A stretch of 22,776 nt of DNA from JAKAQB01 sp035702855 (GTDB taxonomy: Bacteria; Actinomycetota; Acidimicrobiia; Acidimicrobiales; Palsa-688): the NCBI GenBank assembly GCA_035702855.1, contig DASSZM010000202.1, forward strand, positions 1 to 22,776, given 5' to 3'. The translations under genes and the position numbers were made by a program. How positions within the stretch are numbered: position 1 is the first letter of the stretch; every line of letters starts with the position of its first letter. Below the pieces are notes generated by a model that was not told the DNA's origin, ran no database searches, and saw only the letters and a list, made by a program, of their open reading frames with translations. Of the stretch, positions 7,891 through 15,239 are shown piece by piece.

Positions 7891-9000
7891 GTGAGAGCCC
7901 TGATCCTGTGCGGGGGGGCGGGCACCCGGCTGCGGCCGATCACCCACACCCGCGCCAAGCAGCTGGTGCCGGTCGCCAACAAGCCGATCCTGTTCTACGG
8001 GCTGGAGGCGATCGCGGCCGCCGGCATCAAGGAGGTCGGCATCGTCGTGGGTGACACGGCCGCCGAGGTCGAGGCCGCCGTCGGCGACGGGTCGGCCTGG
8101 GGCTTCGACGTGACCTACATCCCCCAGGATGCCCCCCGCGGGCTGGCCCACTGCGTGCTGATCGCCCGCGACTTCCTCGGCGACGACGACTTCGTGCTCT
8201 ACCTGGGCGACAACCTGCTCGAGCAGGACCTGCGCTCGTTCGTCGAGCGCTTCGAGGCGGCCCGGGCCGCCGCCCTCGCCCCGCCCCTCACCGGTGCCGT
8301 GGAGGAGCCGGCCGCCGCCCAGATCCTCCTGATGCAGGTCCCCGACCCCCACCAGTTCGGGGTGGCCGAGCTCGACGCCGCCGGCCGGGTCGTGCGCCTG
8401 GTCGAGAAGCCGGCCGACCCGCCGTCCGACCTCGCCCTCGTCGGGGTGTACCTGTTCGACCGCACCATCCACGAGGCGGTGGCGTCCATCGCCCCCTCCG
8501 CCCGTGGGGAGCTGGAGATCACCGACGCCATCCAGTGGCTCATCGACCACGGCCACCGGGTGCGCACGGAGGTCCTCGAGGGCTGGTGGATCGACACCGG
8601 CAAGCTCACGCCCCTCCTCGAGGCCAACCGGCTGCTGCTGGAGAAGCTCGACGCGCGCGTGGACGGCGACGTCGACGCCGACTCCCGCCTCGACGGCCGG
8701 GTCGTGGTCGAGGCCGGCGCCCGGCTCGTCCGCTCCCACGTGCGGGGGCCGGCGGTGATCGGCGAGGGCACGCAGATCGTCGACTCCTTCGTGGGGCCCT
8801 TCACCGCCATCGGCCGGCGCTGCCGGGTGGAGCGCTCCGAGGTCGAGCACTCGGTGCTCCTCGACGACAGCGCCGTCCTCGACGCCGGCCGAATCGAGGA
8901 CTCCCTGCTCGGCCACCACGTCCGCGTGACCCGCAGCGAGCAGCGCCCGCGGGCGACGCGGCTCATGGTCGGCGACCACAGCCAGGTCGCCCTCGGCTGA
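7891..9000 (+). CDS. rmlA: glucose-1-phosphate thymidylyltransferase, long form
   Basis: Makes dTDP-glucose from dTTP and glucose-1-phosphate, the entry step to dTDP-deoxysugars. The 369 aa start with the nucleotidyltransferase signature CGGAGTRLRPIT (7-18) and the AKQLVPVANKPI loop; LYLGDNLL and VGVYLFD are further family motifs. After about residue 250 comes a left-handed beta-helix region of imperfect hexapeptide repeats (VVEAGARLV, VIGEGTQIV and similar). This layout is the long RmlA form (StrD-like), not the roughly 290-aa RmlA of enteric rhamnose operons. A short Ala/Pro-rich insertion follows the FEAARAAALAPP segment. The GTG start lies 8 bases after TAGCCT. rmlB follows after 47 bases with its own -10. 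Confidence 0.93.
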   Translation: MRALILCGGAGTRLRPITHTRAKQLVPVANKPILFYGLEAIAAAGIKEVGIVVGDTAAEVEAAVGDGSAWGFDVTYIPQDAPRGLAHCVLIARDFLGDDDFVLYLGDNLLEQDLRSFVERFEAARAAALAPPLTGAVEEPAAAQILLMQVPDPHQFGVAELDAAGRVVRLVEKPADPPSDLALVGVYLFDRTIHEAVASIAPSARGELEITDAIQWLIDHGHRVRTEVLEGWWIDTGKLTPLLEANRLLLEKLDARVDGDVDADSRLDGRVVVEAGARLVRSHVRGPAVIGEGTQIVDSFVGPFTAIGRRCRVERSEVEHSVLLDDSAVLDAGRIEDSLLGHHVRVTRSEQRPRATRLMVGDHSQVALG

Positions 9001-9033
9001 TCCCACCCGCCCGGCCCTCGTCGCCCGGTCGCA

Positions 9034-9039
9034 TAGCCT
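9034..9039 (+). promoter_or_regulatory. -10 hexamer TAGCCT of rmlB
   Basis: Same hexamer and same 8-base gap to the start codon (ATG 9048) as rmlA. It suggests that rmlB-rmlD-wbbL have their own leaderless promoter in addition to any readthrough from rmlA. Confidence 0.5.
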
Positions 9040-9047
9040 CGCGGCCC

Positions 9048-10022
9048 ATGCACCTGTTGGTCACCGGCGGGGCCGGGTTCATCGGTTCCAACTACACCCG
9101 TTGGGTCCTCGAGCACACCGACGACCACGTCACCGTCTACGACGCCCTGACCTACGCCGGCAACCGCTCGACGCTGCGCGACGTGGAGGAGCGCTGGCCC
9201 GACCGGTTCCGCTTCGTGCAGGGCGACGTGTGCGACCGGGAGGCGTTCGAGGCGGCGGCCCGGGGCTGCGACGGCGTCCTGCACTTCGCCGCCGAGAGCC
9301 ACGTCGACCGCTCCATCGCCGGCCCGGATGCCTTCGTGCTCACCAACTGCCTCGGCACCAACACGGTGATGCAGGCGTGCCGGGACCTCGGGATCGGCCG
9401 CGTCCTCCACGTCGGGACCGACGAGGTCTACGGGTCCGTGGAGGCGGGGCGCTCCCGGGAGGGCGACCCGCTCGCCCCCCGGTCGCCCTACAGCGCCTCC
9501 AAGGCCGGTTCGGACCTGATCGCCCTCTCCTACCACTCGACCTACGGCCTGCCGGTGGTGGTCACCCGCAGCGCCAACAACTTCGGGCCGTGGCAGTACC
9601 CGGAGAAGGTGATCCCCCTCTTCGCCACCAACCTCCTCGACGGGGGGCGGGTGCCGCTGTACGGCGACGGGCTCAACCAGCGCGACTGGCTGCACGTGGA
9701 GGACAACTGCGCCGCCGTCGACCTGGTGTTCCGCCGGGGGGCGGTGGGCGAGATCTACAACGTCGGCGCCGGGGCGGAGATCACCAACCGGGAGCTCACC
9801 GAGCGGCTGCTCGCCCTCGTGGGCGCCGGCCCCGACCGCATCGAGATGGTCGCCGACCGCCTCGGCCACGACCGCCGCTACGCCCTGGACACCTCCCGTA
9901 TCCGGGCACTCGGCTGGAGCCCGGCACGCTCGCTCGAAGACGCCCTCGCCGACACGGTGCAGTGGTACCGGGACAACCGCTGGTGGTGGGAGCCGCTGAA
10001 GTCGATGACCGCCGCCTCGTGA
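9048..10022 (+). CDS. rmlB: dTDP-glucose 4,6-dehydratase
   Basis: Converts dTDP-glucose to dTDP-4-keto-6-deoxyglucose using bound NAD+. The 324 aa form an extended SDR: NAD motif GGAGFIG (7-13), the dehydratase-specific TDEVYG (124-129) with the Asp-Glu pair, and the catalytic SPYSASK with Tyr148 and Lys152. FAAESHVDRSI (80-90) and the NNFGPWQYPEKVIPLF segment are also diagnostic. Length is normal. The ATG is fixed by the upstream -10 and by the Rossmann strand beginning at residue 2. The TGA stop overlaps the GTG of rmlD by four bases, implying translational coupling. Confidence 0.96.
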   Translation: MHLLVTGGAGFIGSNYTRWVLEHTDDHVTVYDALTYAGNRSTLRDVEERWPDRFRFVQGDVCDREAFEAAARGCDGVLHFAAESHVDRSIAGPDAFVLTNCLGTNTVMQACRDLGIGRVLHVGTDEVYGSVEAGRSREGDPLAPRSPYSASKAGSDLIALSYHSTYGLPVVVTRSANNFGPWQYPEKVIPLFATNLLDGGRVPLYGDGLNQRDWLHVEDNCAAVDLVFRRGAVGEIYNVGAGAEITNRELTERLLALVGAGPDRIEMVADRLGHDRRYALDTSRIRALGWSPARSLEDALADTVQWYRDNRWWWEPLKSMTAAS

Positions 10023-10876
10023 GGGTGCTGCTCACCGGGGCCGGCGGGCAGCTCGGCACCGATCTCCAGGCCGCCTTCGGGGCGCAGACCCACCACGAGC
10101 TGCTGGCGGTCGACCGCGCCCGCCTCGACGTCGGCGACCGCGACGCCGTGGCGTCGCTGGTGGGGGCCTGGGCCCCCGACCTCGTCGTCAACGCCGCCGC
10201 CTGGACCGCCGTGGACGCCTGCGAGGCGGATCCCGACCGGGCCTGGCGGGTCAACGCCCTCGGCCCGCGCCACCTCGCCGAGGCCGCCACCCGCGCCGGG
10301 GCCCACCTCGTGCACCTCTCCACCGACTACGTCTTCGACGGGACCAAGCCGGAGCCGTACGTGGAGTGGGACCCGCCGGCCCCGCTCTCGGTGTACGGGC
10401 GCAGCAAGCTCGGCGGCGAGCGGGAGGTCGCCGCCGGCTGCCCCGGCGCCACGATCGTGCGGACCTCGTGGGTGTGCGGGCCGCACGGCGCCAACATCCT
10501 CAAGACGATCCTGCGCCTGGCGGAGGGCGACCGGCCCCTGAGCTTCGTCGACGACCAGCGGGGGTGCCCCACCTTCACCGACGACCTCGCCGGGGCGGTG
10601 TACCGGCTGGGCGTGGCGCGCCGCCCCGGCGTGTTCCACGTCACCAACCAGGGGGCGACGAGCTGGTACGCCTTCGCCCGGGACGTCCTGGCCGCCGCCG
10701 GCGCCGACCCGCAGCGGGTGCAACCGATCGCCACCGCCGACCTCGACCCGCCCCGACCGGCGCCCCGCCCCGCCAACTCGGTCCTCGACAACGCCGCCCT
10801 GCGGCTCGCCGGCGACCCGCTCCTGCCCGATCACCACGAGGCGCTGGAGCGCACGATCCGCCGCATGCGGCCGTGA
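10019..10876 (+). CDS. rmlD: dTDP-4-dehydrorhamnose reductase
   Basis: Reduces dTDP-4-keto-L-rhamnose to dTDP-L-rhamnose with NAD(P)H. The 285 aa carry GAGGQLG (7-13), NAAAWTAVDACE (58-69), STDYVFDG (101-108), SVYGRSKLGGE with Tyr126 and Lys130, and the FHVTNQGATSWYAFA segment typical of RmlD. The GTG start overlaps the rmlB stop (GTGA), and its own stop overlaps the next start in the same way. No rmlC (3,5-epimerase), which supplies its substrate, is in this window. Confidence 0.95.
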   Translation: MRVLLTGAGGQLGTDLQAAFGAQTHHELLAVDRARLDVGDRDAVASLVGAWAPDLVVNAAAWTAVDACEADPDRAWRVNALGPRHLAEAATRAGAHLVHLSTDYVFDGTKPEPYVEWDPPAPLSVYGRSKLGGEREVAAGCPGATIVRTSWVCGPHGANILKTILRLAEGDRPLSFVDDQRGCPTFTDDLAGAVYRLGVARRPGVFHVTNQGATSWYAFARDVLAAAGADPQRVQPIATADLDPPRPAPRPANSVLDNAALRLAGDPLLPDHHEALERTIRRMRP

Positions 10877-11778
10877 GCTGGTCGCCGGCGGACGTCTCCG
10901 CCGTCGTCGTCAACTACCACGCGGGTGGCCACCTCGACGCGTGCCTGGCGTCCCTGCGGGCGGCCGGGGTGGGGGAGCGCGTCGTCGTCGACAACGGCTC
11001 GGCACCGGGCGCTGCCGCCGGGGCGCGGCGCACCGACCCCGACCTGCGCTGGATCGACGCCGGCGGCAACGTCGGCTACGGCGCCGCCGCCAACCGCGGG
11101 GCGCAGGAGACCTCCCGGCCGCTGGTGCTCGTGTGCAACCCCGACGTGGTCGTCGACGCCGGCGCGGTCGAGGCGCTCGTGGCCCGCCTCGCCGCCGACC
11201 CCGGGCTCGGGCTGGTCGGCCCGCTCGTGCGCAACCCCGACGGCAGCGTCTACCCGTCGGCACGCACGTTCCCCGACCTGGTGGACGCCCTCGGCCACGG
11301 GGCCCTCGGCCTGCTCGCCCCGGGCAACCGCTTCACCGCCCGTTACCGGATGCTGGACTGGGACCACGCCCGGCCGGCGCGCGTCGACTGGGTGTCGGGG
11401 GCCTGCATCCTCGCCCGGCGCACGGCCTGGAGCGACATCGGCGGCTTCGACCCGGCGTACTTCATGTACCTCGAGGACGTCGACCTCTGCTGGCGGGCGT
11501 GGGAGGCCGGCTGGGCCGTCGGCTACGAGCCGGGTGCCACCGTGACGCACGTCCAGGGCGTGTCCGCCGGCCGCCACCCGTACCGGATGCTGCTCGCCCA
11601 CCACCGCTCGCTGTGGCGCTTCGCCCGGCAGACGACCGCCGGTTCCCGGCGCCTGGTCCTGCCGGTGGTGGCCGTGGGGCTCGTCGGCCGCTTCGCCGTC
11701 GCCGTCGCCGCCCACCGCCTCTCGCCCGGCAGTGCCCGCCAGGCGATCCATCGTCCCGTCGCCGGGCCGGTACCCTGA
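10873..11778 (+). CDS. wbbL: GT2 rhamnosyltransferase, WbbL-like
   Basis: Probably transfers L-rhamnose from dTDP-rhamnose to a lipid-linked acceptor; in mycobacteria WbbL acts on GlcNAc-PP-decaprenol to form the arabinogalactan linker. The 301 aa form a cytoplasmic GT-A fold: SAVVVNYHAGGHL (9-21), GNVGYGAAANRG (65-76), the metal/nucleotide site CNPDVVVD (88-95), an acceptor-side VSGACILARR (174-183), and GGFDPAYFMYLEDVDLCWR (190-208) with the ED catalytic-base motif. Position directly after rmlD, with a GTGA overlap, supports a rhamnosyl role. The acceptor is inferred from mycobacterial gene order; another rhamnan assembly step is possible. Confidence 0.85.
   Translation: MSWSPADVSAVVVNYHAGGHLDACLASLRAAGVGERVVVDNGSAPGAAAGARRTDPDLRWIDAGGNVGYGAAANRGAQETSRPLVLVCNPDVVVDAGAVEALVARLAADPGLGLVGPLVRNPDGSVYPSARTFPDLVDALGHGALGLLAPGNRFTARYRMLDWDHARPARVDWVSGACILARRTAWSDIGGFDPAYFMYLEDVDLCWRAWEAGWAVGYEPGATVTHVQGVSAGRHPYRMLLAHHRSLWRFARQTTAGSRRLVLPVVAVGLVGRFAVAVAAHRLSPGSARQAIHRPVAGPVP
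11771..11776 (+). promoter_or_regulatory. -10 hexamer TACCCT before the anchored protein gene
   Basis: TACCCT lies in the last codons of wbbL and ends 9 bases before the ATG at 11786, close to the usual 6-9 base gap in this window. It could give an internal leaderless transcript for the downstream genes. Lying within coding sequence lowers confidence. Confidence 0.4.
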
Positions 11779-11785
11779 CCGCGCT

Positions 11786-12646
11786 ATGGGCAAGGCGTCT
11801 TCCAGCAAGAAGGTGGCGCGCGTCGCCGGCACCGGCGGCGGTCGGATCAACCACAGGAGCCGCTCCTGGGGTTACACGGTCGTCATCGTCGTCATCGTCG
11901 TGCTGGGCGTCGCCCTCACCTACACCAGCCGTCGGGGCTACGTGCAGCACCTCGCCAACACGACCGCTGCCAACGCCAAGGTCGCGCCGAAGGTCGGCGG
12001 CACGCCGTGGAACGAGGCGTACGCCGTCGACGTCTGCGGCAAGTGGCAGAAGCCCATCGACAAGCCGGTGACCAAGACCGGGATCAGCACCGCCGGCAAC
12101 GGCGTGATCCACATCGCCCCGAAGATCGCGGCGGCCGCCGGCAAGAACGCGACCCTCGGCGAGTTCGCCAACTCCGTCGGGATGACGCTGTCGGGCAACC
12201 AGATCCAGTTGCCCAACGGCAAGGACTACCTGAGCGGCAACAACTGCGGCTCGCAGCCCGCCGAGATCTACGTCAAGCAGTACGCCTTCGCCGGCGCCCC
12301 GACCGGCACGGTCCTCAAGCAGGATCCCCGGACGGTCCGCCTGCAGGACCAGGCGATGCTCACGATCGCCTTCGTGCCCCGCTCCGAGAAGGGCAAGATC
12401 CCGGCACCGCCCGCGAAGATCCAGAAGAACCTCGAGAAGGTCGCCGCCGCGGCGACGCCCACGACGACCACGCCGAGCATCACGATCCCGCCGACGAGCT
12501 CGACGACGGCCAAGGGCGCCACGGGCACCAAGACGTCGACGGGCACCAAGACGTCGACGGGCACCAAGTCGTCCACGGGCACCAAGACCTCCACGAGCAC
12601 CAAGTCGGGCTCCACCTCCGCCTCGACCTCGCCGCCGACGACGTGA
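11786..12646 (+). CDS. membrane-anchored protein of unknown function with Thr/Ser/Lys repeat tail
   Basis: I do not recognise a named family. The 286 aa start with a basic cytoplasmic stretch (1-27), one transmembrane segment rich in Val and Ile (about 28-47), then an extracytoplasmic domain (about 50-205). That domain holds two cysteines, Cys84 (VDVCGKW) and Cys154 (NNCGSQP), which could pair, and motifs such as GNGVIHIAPK (104-113) and KNATLGEF (120-127). The tail (about 222-286) is low complexity, Thr/Ser/Pro/Lys-rich, with five TGTKTS-type repeats encoded by an 18-bp DNA repeat. The start follows a -10 hexamer by 9 bases; a longer frame starting inside wbbL has no support. The gene sits between wbbL and a sugar nucleotidyltransferase and overlaps the latter by GTGA, so a cell-envelope role is plausible. 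The tail may span or bind the wall. Confidence 0.8.
   Translation: MGKASSSKKVARVAGTGGGRINHRSRSWGYTVVIVVIVVLGVALTYTSRRGYVQHLANTTAANAKVAPKVGGTPWNEAYAVDVCGKWQKPIDKPVTKTGISTAGNGVIHIAPKIAAAAGKNATLGEFANSVGMTLSGNQIQLPNGKDYLSGNNCGSQPAEIYVKQYAFAGAPTGTVLKQDPRTVRLQDQAMLTIAFVPRSEKGKIPAPPAKIQKNLEKVAAAATPTTTTPSITIPPTSSTTAKGATGTKTSTGTKTSTGTKSSTGTKTSTSTKSGSTSASTSPPTT
12521..12610 (+). repeat. 18-bp tandem repeat, five copies
   Basis: Five in-frame 18-bp units based on ACGGGCACCAAGACGTCG run without gaps. Units 1 (12521-12538) and 2 (12539-12556) are identical; units 3-5 differ by a few bases. They encode TGTKTS, TGTKTS, TGTKSS, TGTKTS and TSTKSG at the end of the anchored protein. Near-identity of neighbours suggests recent slippage or unequal exchange, so copy number may vary between strains. 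Confidence 0.92.
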
Positions 12647-13620
12647 GAGCGGTGGTCCTCGTCGGGGGGATGGGCACCCGCCTGCGGCCGCTCACGCTGA
12701 GCGTCCCCAAGCAGATGCTGCCCATCGGCGGGCGGCCGATGATCGAGCACGTCGTCGAGCACCTGGCGGCCCACGGCGTCGACGAGGTCGTCCTCGCCCT
12801 CGGCTTCCGCCCCGACGCCTTCCTCGCCGCCTACCCCGACGGGCGCTGCCGGGGGGTGAAGCTGCGCTACGCCGTGGAGGCCGAACCGCTCGACACCGCC
12901 GGGGCCGTGGCCTTCGCCGCCGGGGAGGCGGGCGTCGACGAGACCTTCGTGGTGTGCAACGGCGACGTGCTCACCGACCTGGACGTCACCGAGCTGGTGG
13001 CCTTCCACCGCCGGAGCGCCGCCCTGGCCACCATCTCCCTGACCCCGGTCGAGGACCCCTCGGCGTTCGGGGTGGTGCCCACCGACGGGGACGGCCGGGT
13101 GCTGGCCTTCATCGAGAAGCCGCGACGCGAGGATGCGCCGACCAACCTCATCAACGGCGGCACCTACGTGCTGGAGCCGGAGGTCCTCGAGCGGATCCCG
13201 CCGGGGCGGCGGGTGTCGATCGAGCGCGAGACCTTCCCCGAGCTGGCGGCGACCGGCCGGCTGTACGCGCTGGCGTCCACCGCCTCCTGGCTCGACGCCG
13301 GCACCCCCGCCACCTACCTGGCCGCCAACCTCCGCCACGCCGGAGACGCCCTCCGCCCGGCCGGGGTGGACCCGGCAGCGAGCGTCGCCGGCAGCGTCCT
13401 CGCCCCCGACGCCCGGGTGGGCCCCGGCGCCCGGGTGGAGCGATCGGTGCTCATGGCCGGCGCCCGCGTCGAGGCCGGGGCGGTGGTGACCGACTCGCTG
13501 GTCGGCCCCGGCGCCCTGGTCGGCTCCGGCGCCGCGGTGACCGAGCTGAGCGTGCTCGGGGCGGGCGCCGAGGTCGCCGCCGGCCGGCGGCTGCGCGGGG
13601 CGCACCTGCCGGAGTCGTGA
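12643..13620 (+). CDS. sugar-1-phosphate nucleotidyltransferase, ManC/GMPP-like
   Basis: Probably a mannose-1-phosphate guanylyltransferase making GDP-mannose. The 325 aa begin with VGGMGTRLRPLTLSVPKQMLPIGG (7-30), the GT-A nucleotidyltransferase signature with Lys23, followed by CNGDVLTDLD (105-114) for the metal site, FIEKPRRED and NGGTYVLEPEVL. From about residue 245 come left-handed beta-helix hexapeptide repeats (VAGSVLAPDARVG, VEAGAVVTDSLVG). The layout matches eukaryotic-type GMPP and mycobacterial Rv3264c (ManB), which also lies beside wbbL and rmlD. NTP and sugar specificity cannot be fixed from the sequence; a glucose-1-phosphate enzyme is the alternative. It overlaps its upstream and downstream neighbours by GTGA. 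Confidence 0.85.
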   Translation: MRAVVLVGGMGTRLRPLTLSVPKQMLPIGGRPMIEHVVEHLAAHGVDEVVLALGFRPDAFLAAYPDGRCRGVKLRYAVEAEPLDTAGAVAFAAGEAGVDETFVVCNGDVLTDLDVTELVAFHRRSAALATISLTPVEDPSAFGVVPTDGDGRVLAFIEKPRREDAPTNLINGGTYVLEPEVLERIPPGRRVSIERETFPELAATGRLYALASTASWLDAGTPATYLAANLRHAGDALRPAGVDPAASVAGSVLAPDARVGPGARVERSVLMAGARVEAGAVVTDSLVGPGALVGSGAAVTELSVLGAGAEVAAGRRLRGAHLPES

Positions 13621-14540
13621 GGGTCCTGGTCACCGGTGGAGCCGGGTTCCTCGGCTCGCACCTGGTCGACCGCCTCCTGGCCGAGGGCCACACCGTCGAC
13701 GCCGTCGACGACCTGTCGGGCGGGTCGCTCGGCAACCTGGCCGACGCCCGGGTGAGCGGGGGCCGGCTGAGCTTCCACCGCCTCGACGTCCGGGGGCCGG
13801 ATCTCGCGGCGCTGCTGGGCCGCCGGCAACCGGAGCTGGTGTACCACCTCGCCCGGTTCGGGGCGGCCGGCGACGGCGCGGCGGCGGCCGGGGCCACCCT
13901 CTCGGCCGCCATGGGGCTGCTGGAGGCGGCGCGCGCGTGCGGGGCGGGCAAGGTGGTGGTCGCCCTCCCGGCCACCGAGCTGTACGCCGAGGCGTCGAGC
14001 CGGCAGCTGCCGGTGCGCGAGTCGCATCCCCTCGAGCCGCGCACCCCCGCCGGCGTGGCCGCCCGGGCGGTGCTCGACGCCCTCCGGCTCTGGCGTGAGC
14101 GCTACGACCTCGAGCACACCGCCCTGGCGTTGGGGGCGGTCTACGGCCCCCGGCAGGTGACCGGGCCGGTGGCCGCCGTCGCCGCCGCCGTGGCGCGGGG
14201 CGAGGCGTTCGAGGTGGCTGGTGACGGCCGCCGGACCGACGACTACGTCTACGTCGACGACGCCGTCGACGCCCTGGCCCGGGCGGCGGGGCGCGGCGGC
14301 GGCCTCCTCCTCAACGTCGGGACCGGGGTGGAGACGAGCGTGGTCGGCCTCGTCGGGCTCGTCGCCGCCGCGGCCCGGGCGGAGGCACAGCCCCAGCCGG
14401 CGCCGAGCGCGCCCGCCGTCCGCCGCCGCTTCGCGCTCGACCCGCAGCGGGCCGCGCTGCACCTCGGCTGGGAGCCGTGGACGCCGCTGGTGGAGGGGAC
14501 CGCCGCCACCGTCGGCTGGTGGCGCAGCCGTCCGGGCTGA
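13617..14540 (+). CDS. SDR-fold sugar epimerase/dehydratase homologue lacking catalytic residues
   Basis: The 307 aa align throughout with extended SDR nucleotide-sugar epimerases. VTGGAGFLG (5-13) is an intact NAD motif, and DLSGGSLGNL, ESHPLEP, AVYGPRQVTG, DDYVYVDDAVDAL and NVGTGVETS are all family landmarks. The catalytic core is lost: where the family has SPYGVSK, this reads TPAGVAA, so Tyr is Ala145 and Lys is Ala149. The Ser/Thr position before the VYG-like segment also appears to be Ala (ALPATELYA). The frame is intact, so it is not a decaying pseudogene by obvious criteria; a nucleotide-sugar-binding or partner role is inferred. It overlaps the ManC-like gene by GTGA. Its stop faces the cofE stop 3 bases away. 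Confidence 0.85.
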   Translation: MRVLVTGGAGFLGSHLVDRLLAEGHTVDAVDDLSGGSLGNLADARVSGGRLSFHRLDVRGPDLAALLGRRQPELVYHLARFGAAGDGAAAAGATLSAAMGLLEAARACGAGKVVVALPATELYAEASSRQLPVRESHPLEPRTPAGVAARAVLDALRLWRERYDLEHTALALGAVYGPRQVTGPVAAVAAAVARGEAFEVAGDGRRTDDYVYVDDAVDALARAAGRGGGLLLNVGTGVETSVVGLVGLVAAAARAEAQPQPAPSAPAVRRRFALDPQRAALHLGWEPWTPLVEGTAATVGWWRSRPG

Positions 14541-14543
14541 GCC

Positions 14544-15239
14544 TCAGCGAAACAGGTCCTCGCGGTGGGGCCGCACGATCTCCTCCGCCACCGACCCGTC
14601 GCGCAGCCACGCCGGGTCGACCCCCCGGACGACGGCGACCGGGATGGCGCCGGCCTTGCCCATCACGAGCTCGGCGGCGCCGGCGATCTCGTCGGCGACG
14701 CACACCTCGGTGACCGCCAGCTCCCGGCCGAGGGCGTCGACCGTGCCACGGAGGTCGACGACGCCGGCGACGCCGGCGACGCCGATGGCGACATCGGTCA
14801 CGCCCCGCCGCCAGGCCCGCCCGAAGGTGTCGGAGACGATGACCCCGACCCGCACGCCGGCCCGGGCCCGCAACCCGTCGCGGATGCGCCGGGCGGAGCG
14901 GTCCGGGTCGACCGGCAGCAGCGCCGCCCATCCCGCCTCGACGTTGGACAGGTCCACCCCGGCGTTGGCGCACACGAAGCCGTGGTGGGTCTCGGTCATG
15001 ATCAGGTCGCCGCGGCGGCGCAGGATCCGGGCGGACTCGCCACCGACGATGGCGGCGCGGGCGGCCCGGTCATCGGGATCGACGGGCACCAACCGGCCCT
15101 CCGCCTTGGAGACGATCTTCTGGGTGACGACGACGACGTCGCCGTCGACCAGCTCGGCGTGGGCGGTGATGTGCTCGACGAGGTCGTCGCCGGGGCGGAC
15201 CTCGGGGATGCCCTCCACCGCCAGCAGCGTGAGGCTCAC
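14544..15239 (-). CDS. cofE: coenzyme F420-0:L-glutamate ligase
   Basis: Adds gamma-linked glutamates to F420-0 with GTP. The 231 aa contain DGDVVVVTQKIVSKAEGR (32-49), ESARILRRRGDLIMTETHHGF (68-88), CANAGVDLSNVEAGW (90-104) and VGVIVSDTFGRAWRRGVTDVAIG (131-153), all characteristic of CofE and of the N-terminal half of FbiB. The nitroreductase-like C-terminal domain of actinobacterial FbiB is absent; the protein ends after the CofE domain. The GTG start overlaps the cofD stop (GTGA), so cofD and cofE are coupled. Other names in actinobacteria would be fbiB N-domain. F420 is used by many actinobacterial oxidoreductases; none is visible here. Confidence 0.93.
   Translation of the reverse strand: MSLTLLAVEGIPEVRPGDDLVEHITAHAELVDGDVVVVTQKIVSKAEGRLVPVDPDDRAARAAIVGGESARILRRRGDLIMTETHHGFVCANAGVDLSNVEAGWAALLPVDPDRSARRIRDGLRARAGVRVGVIVSDTFGRAWRRGVTDVAIGVAGVAGVVDLRGTVDALGRELAVTEVCVADEIAGAAELVMGKAGAIPVAVVRGVDPAWLRDGSVAEEIVRPHREDLFR

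Noticed and set aside
6556..9006. 816-codon minus-strand frame across carboxylase, birA and rmlA
   Set aside because: Its composition is that of GC-rich off-frame translation and it is antisense to birA and rmlA, which have full sets of family motifs.
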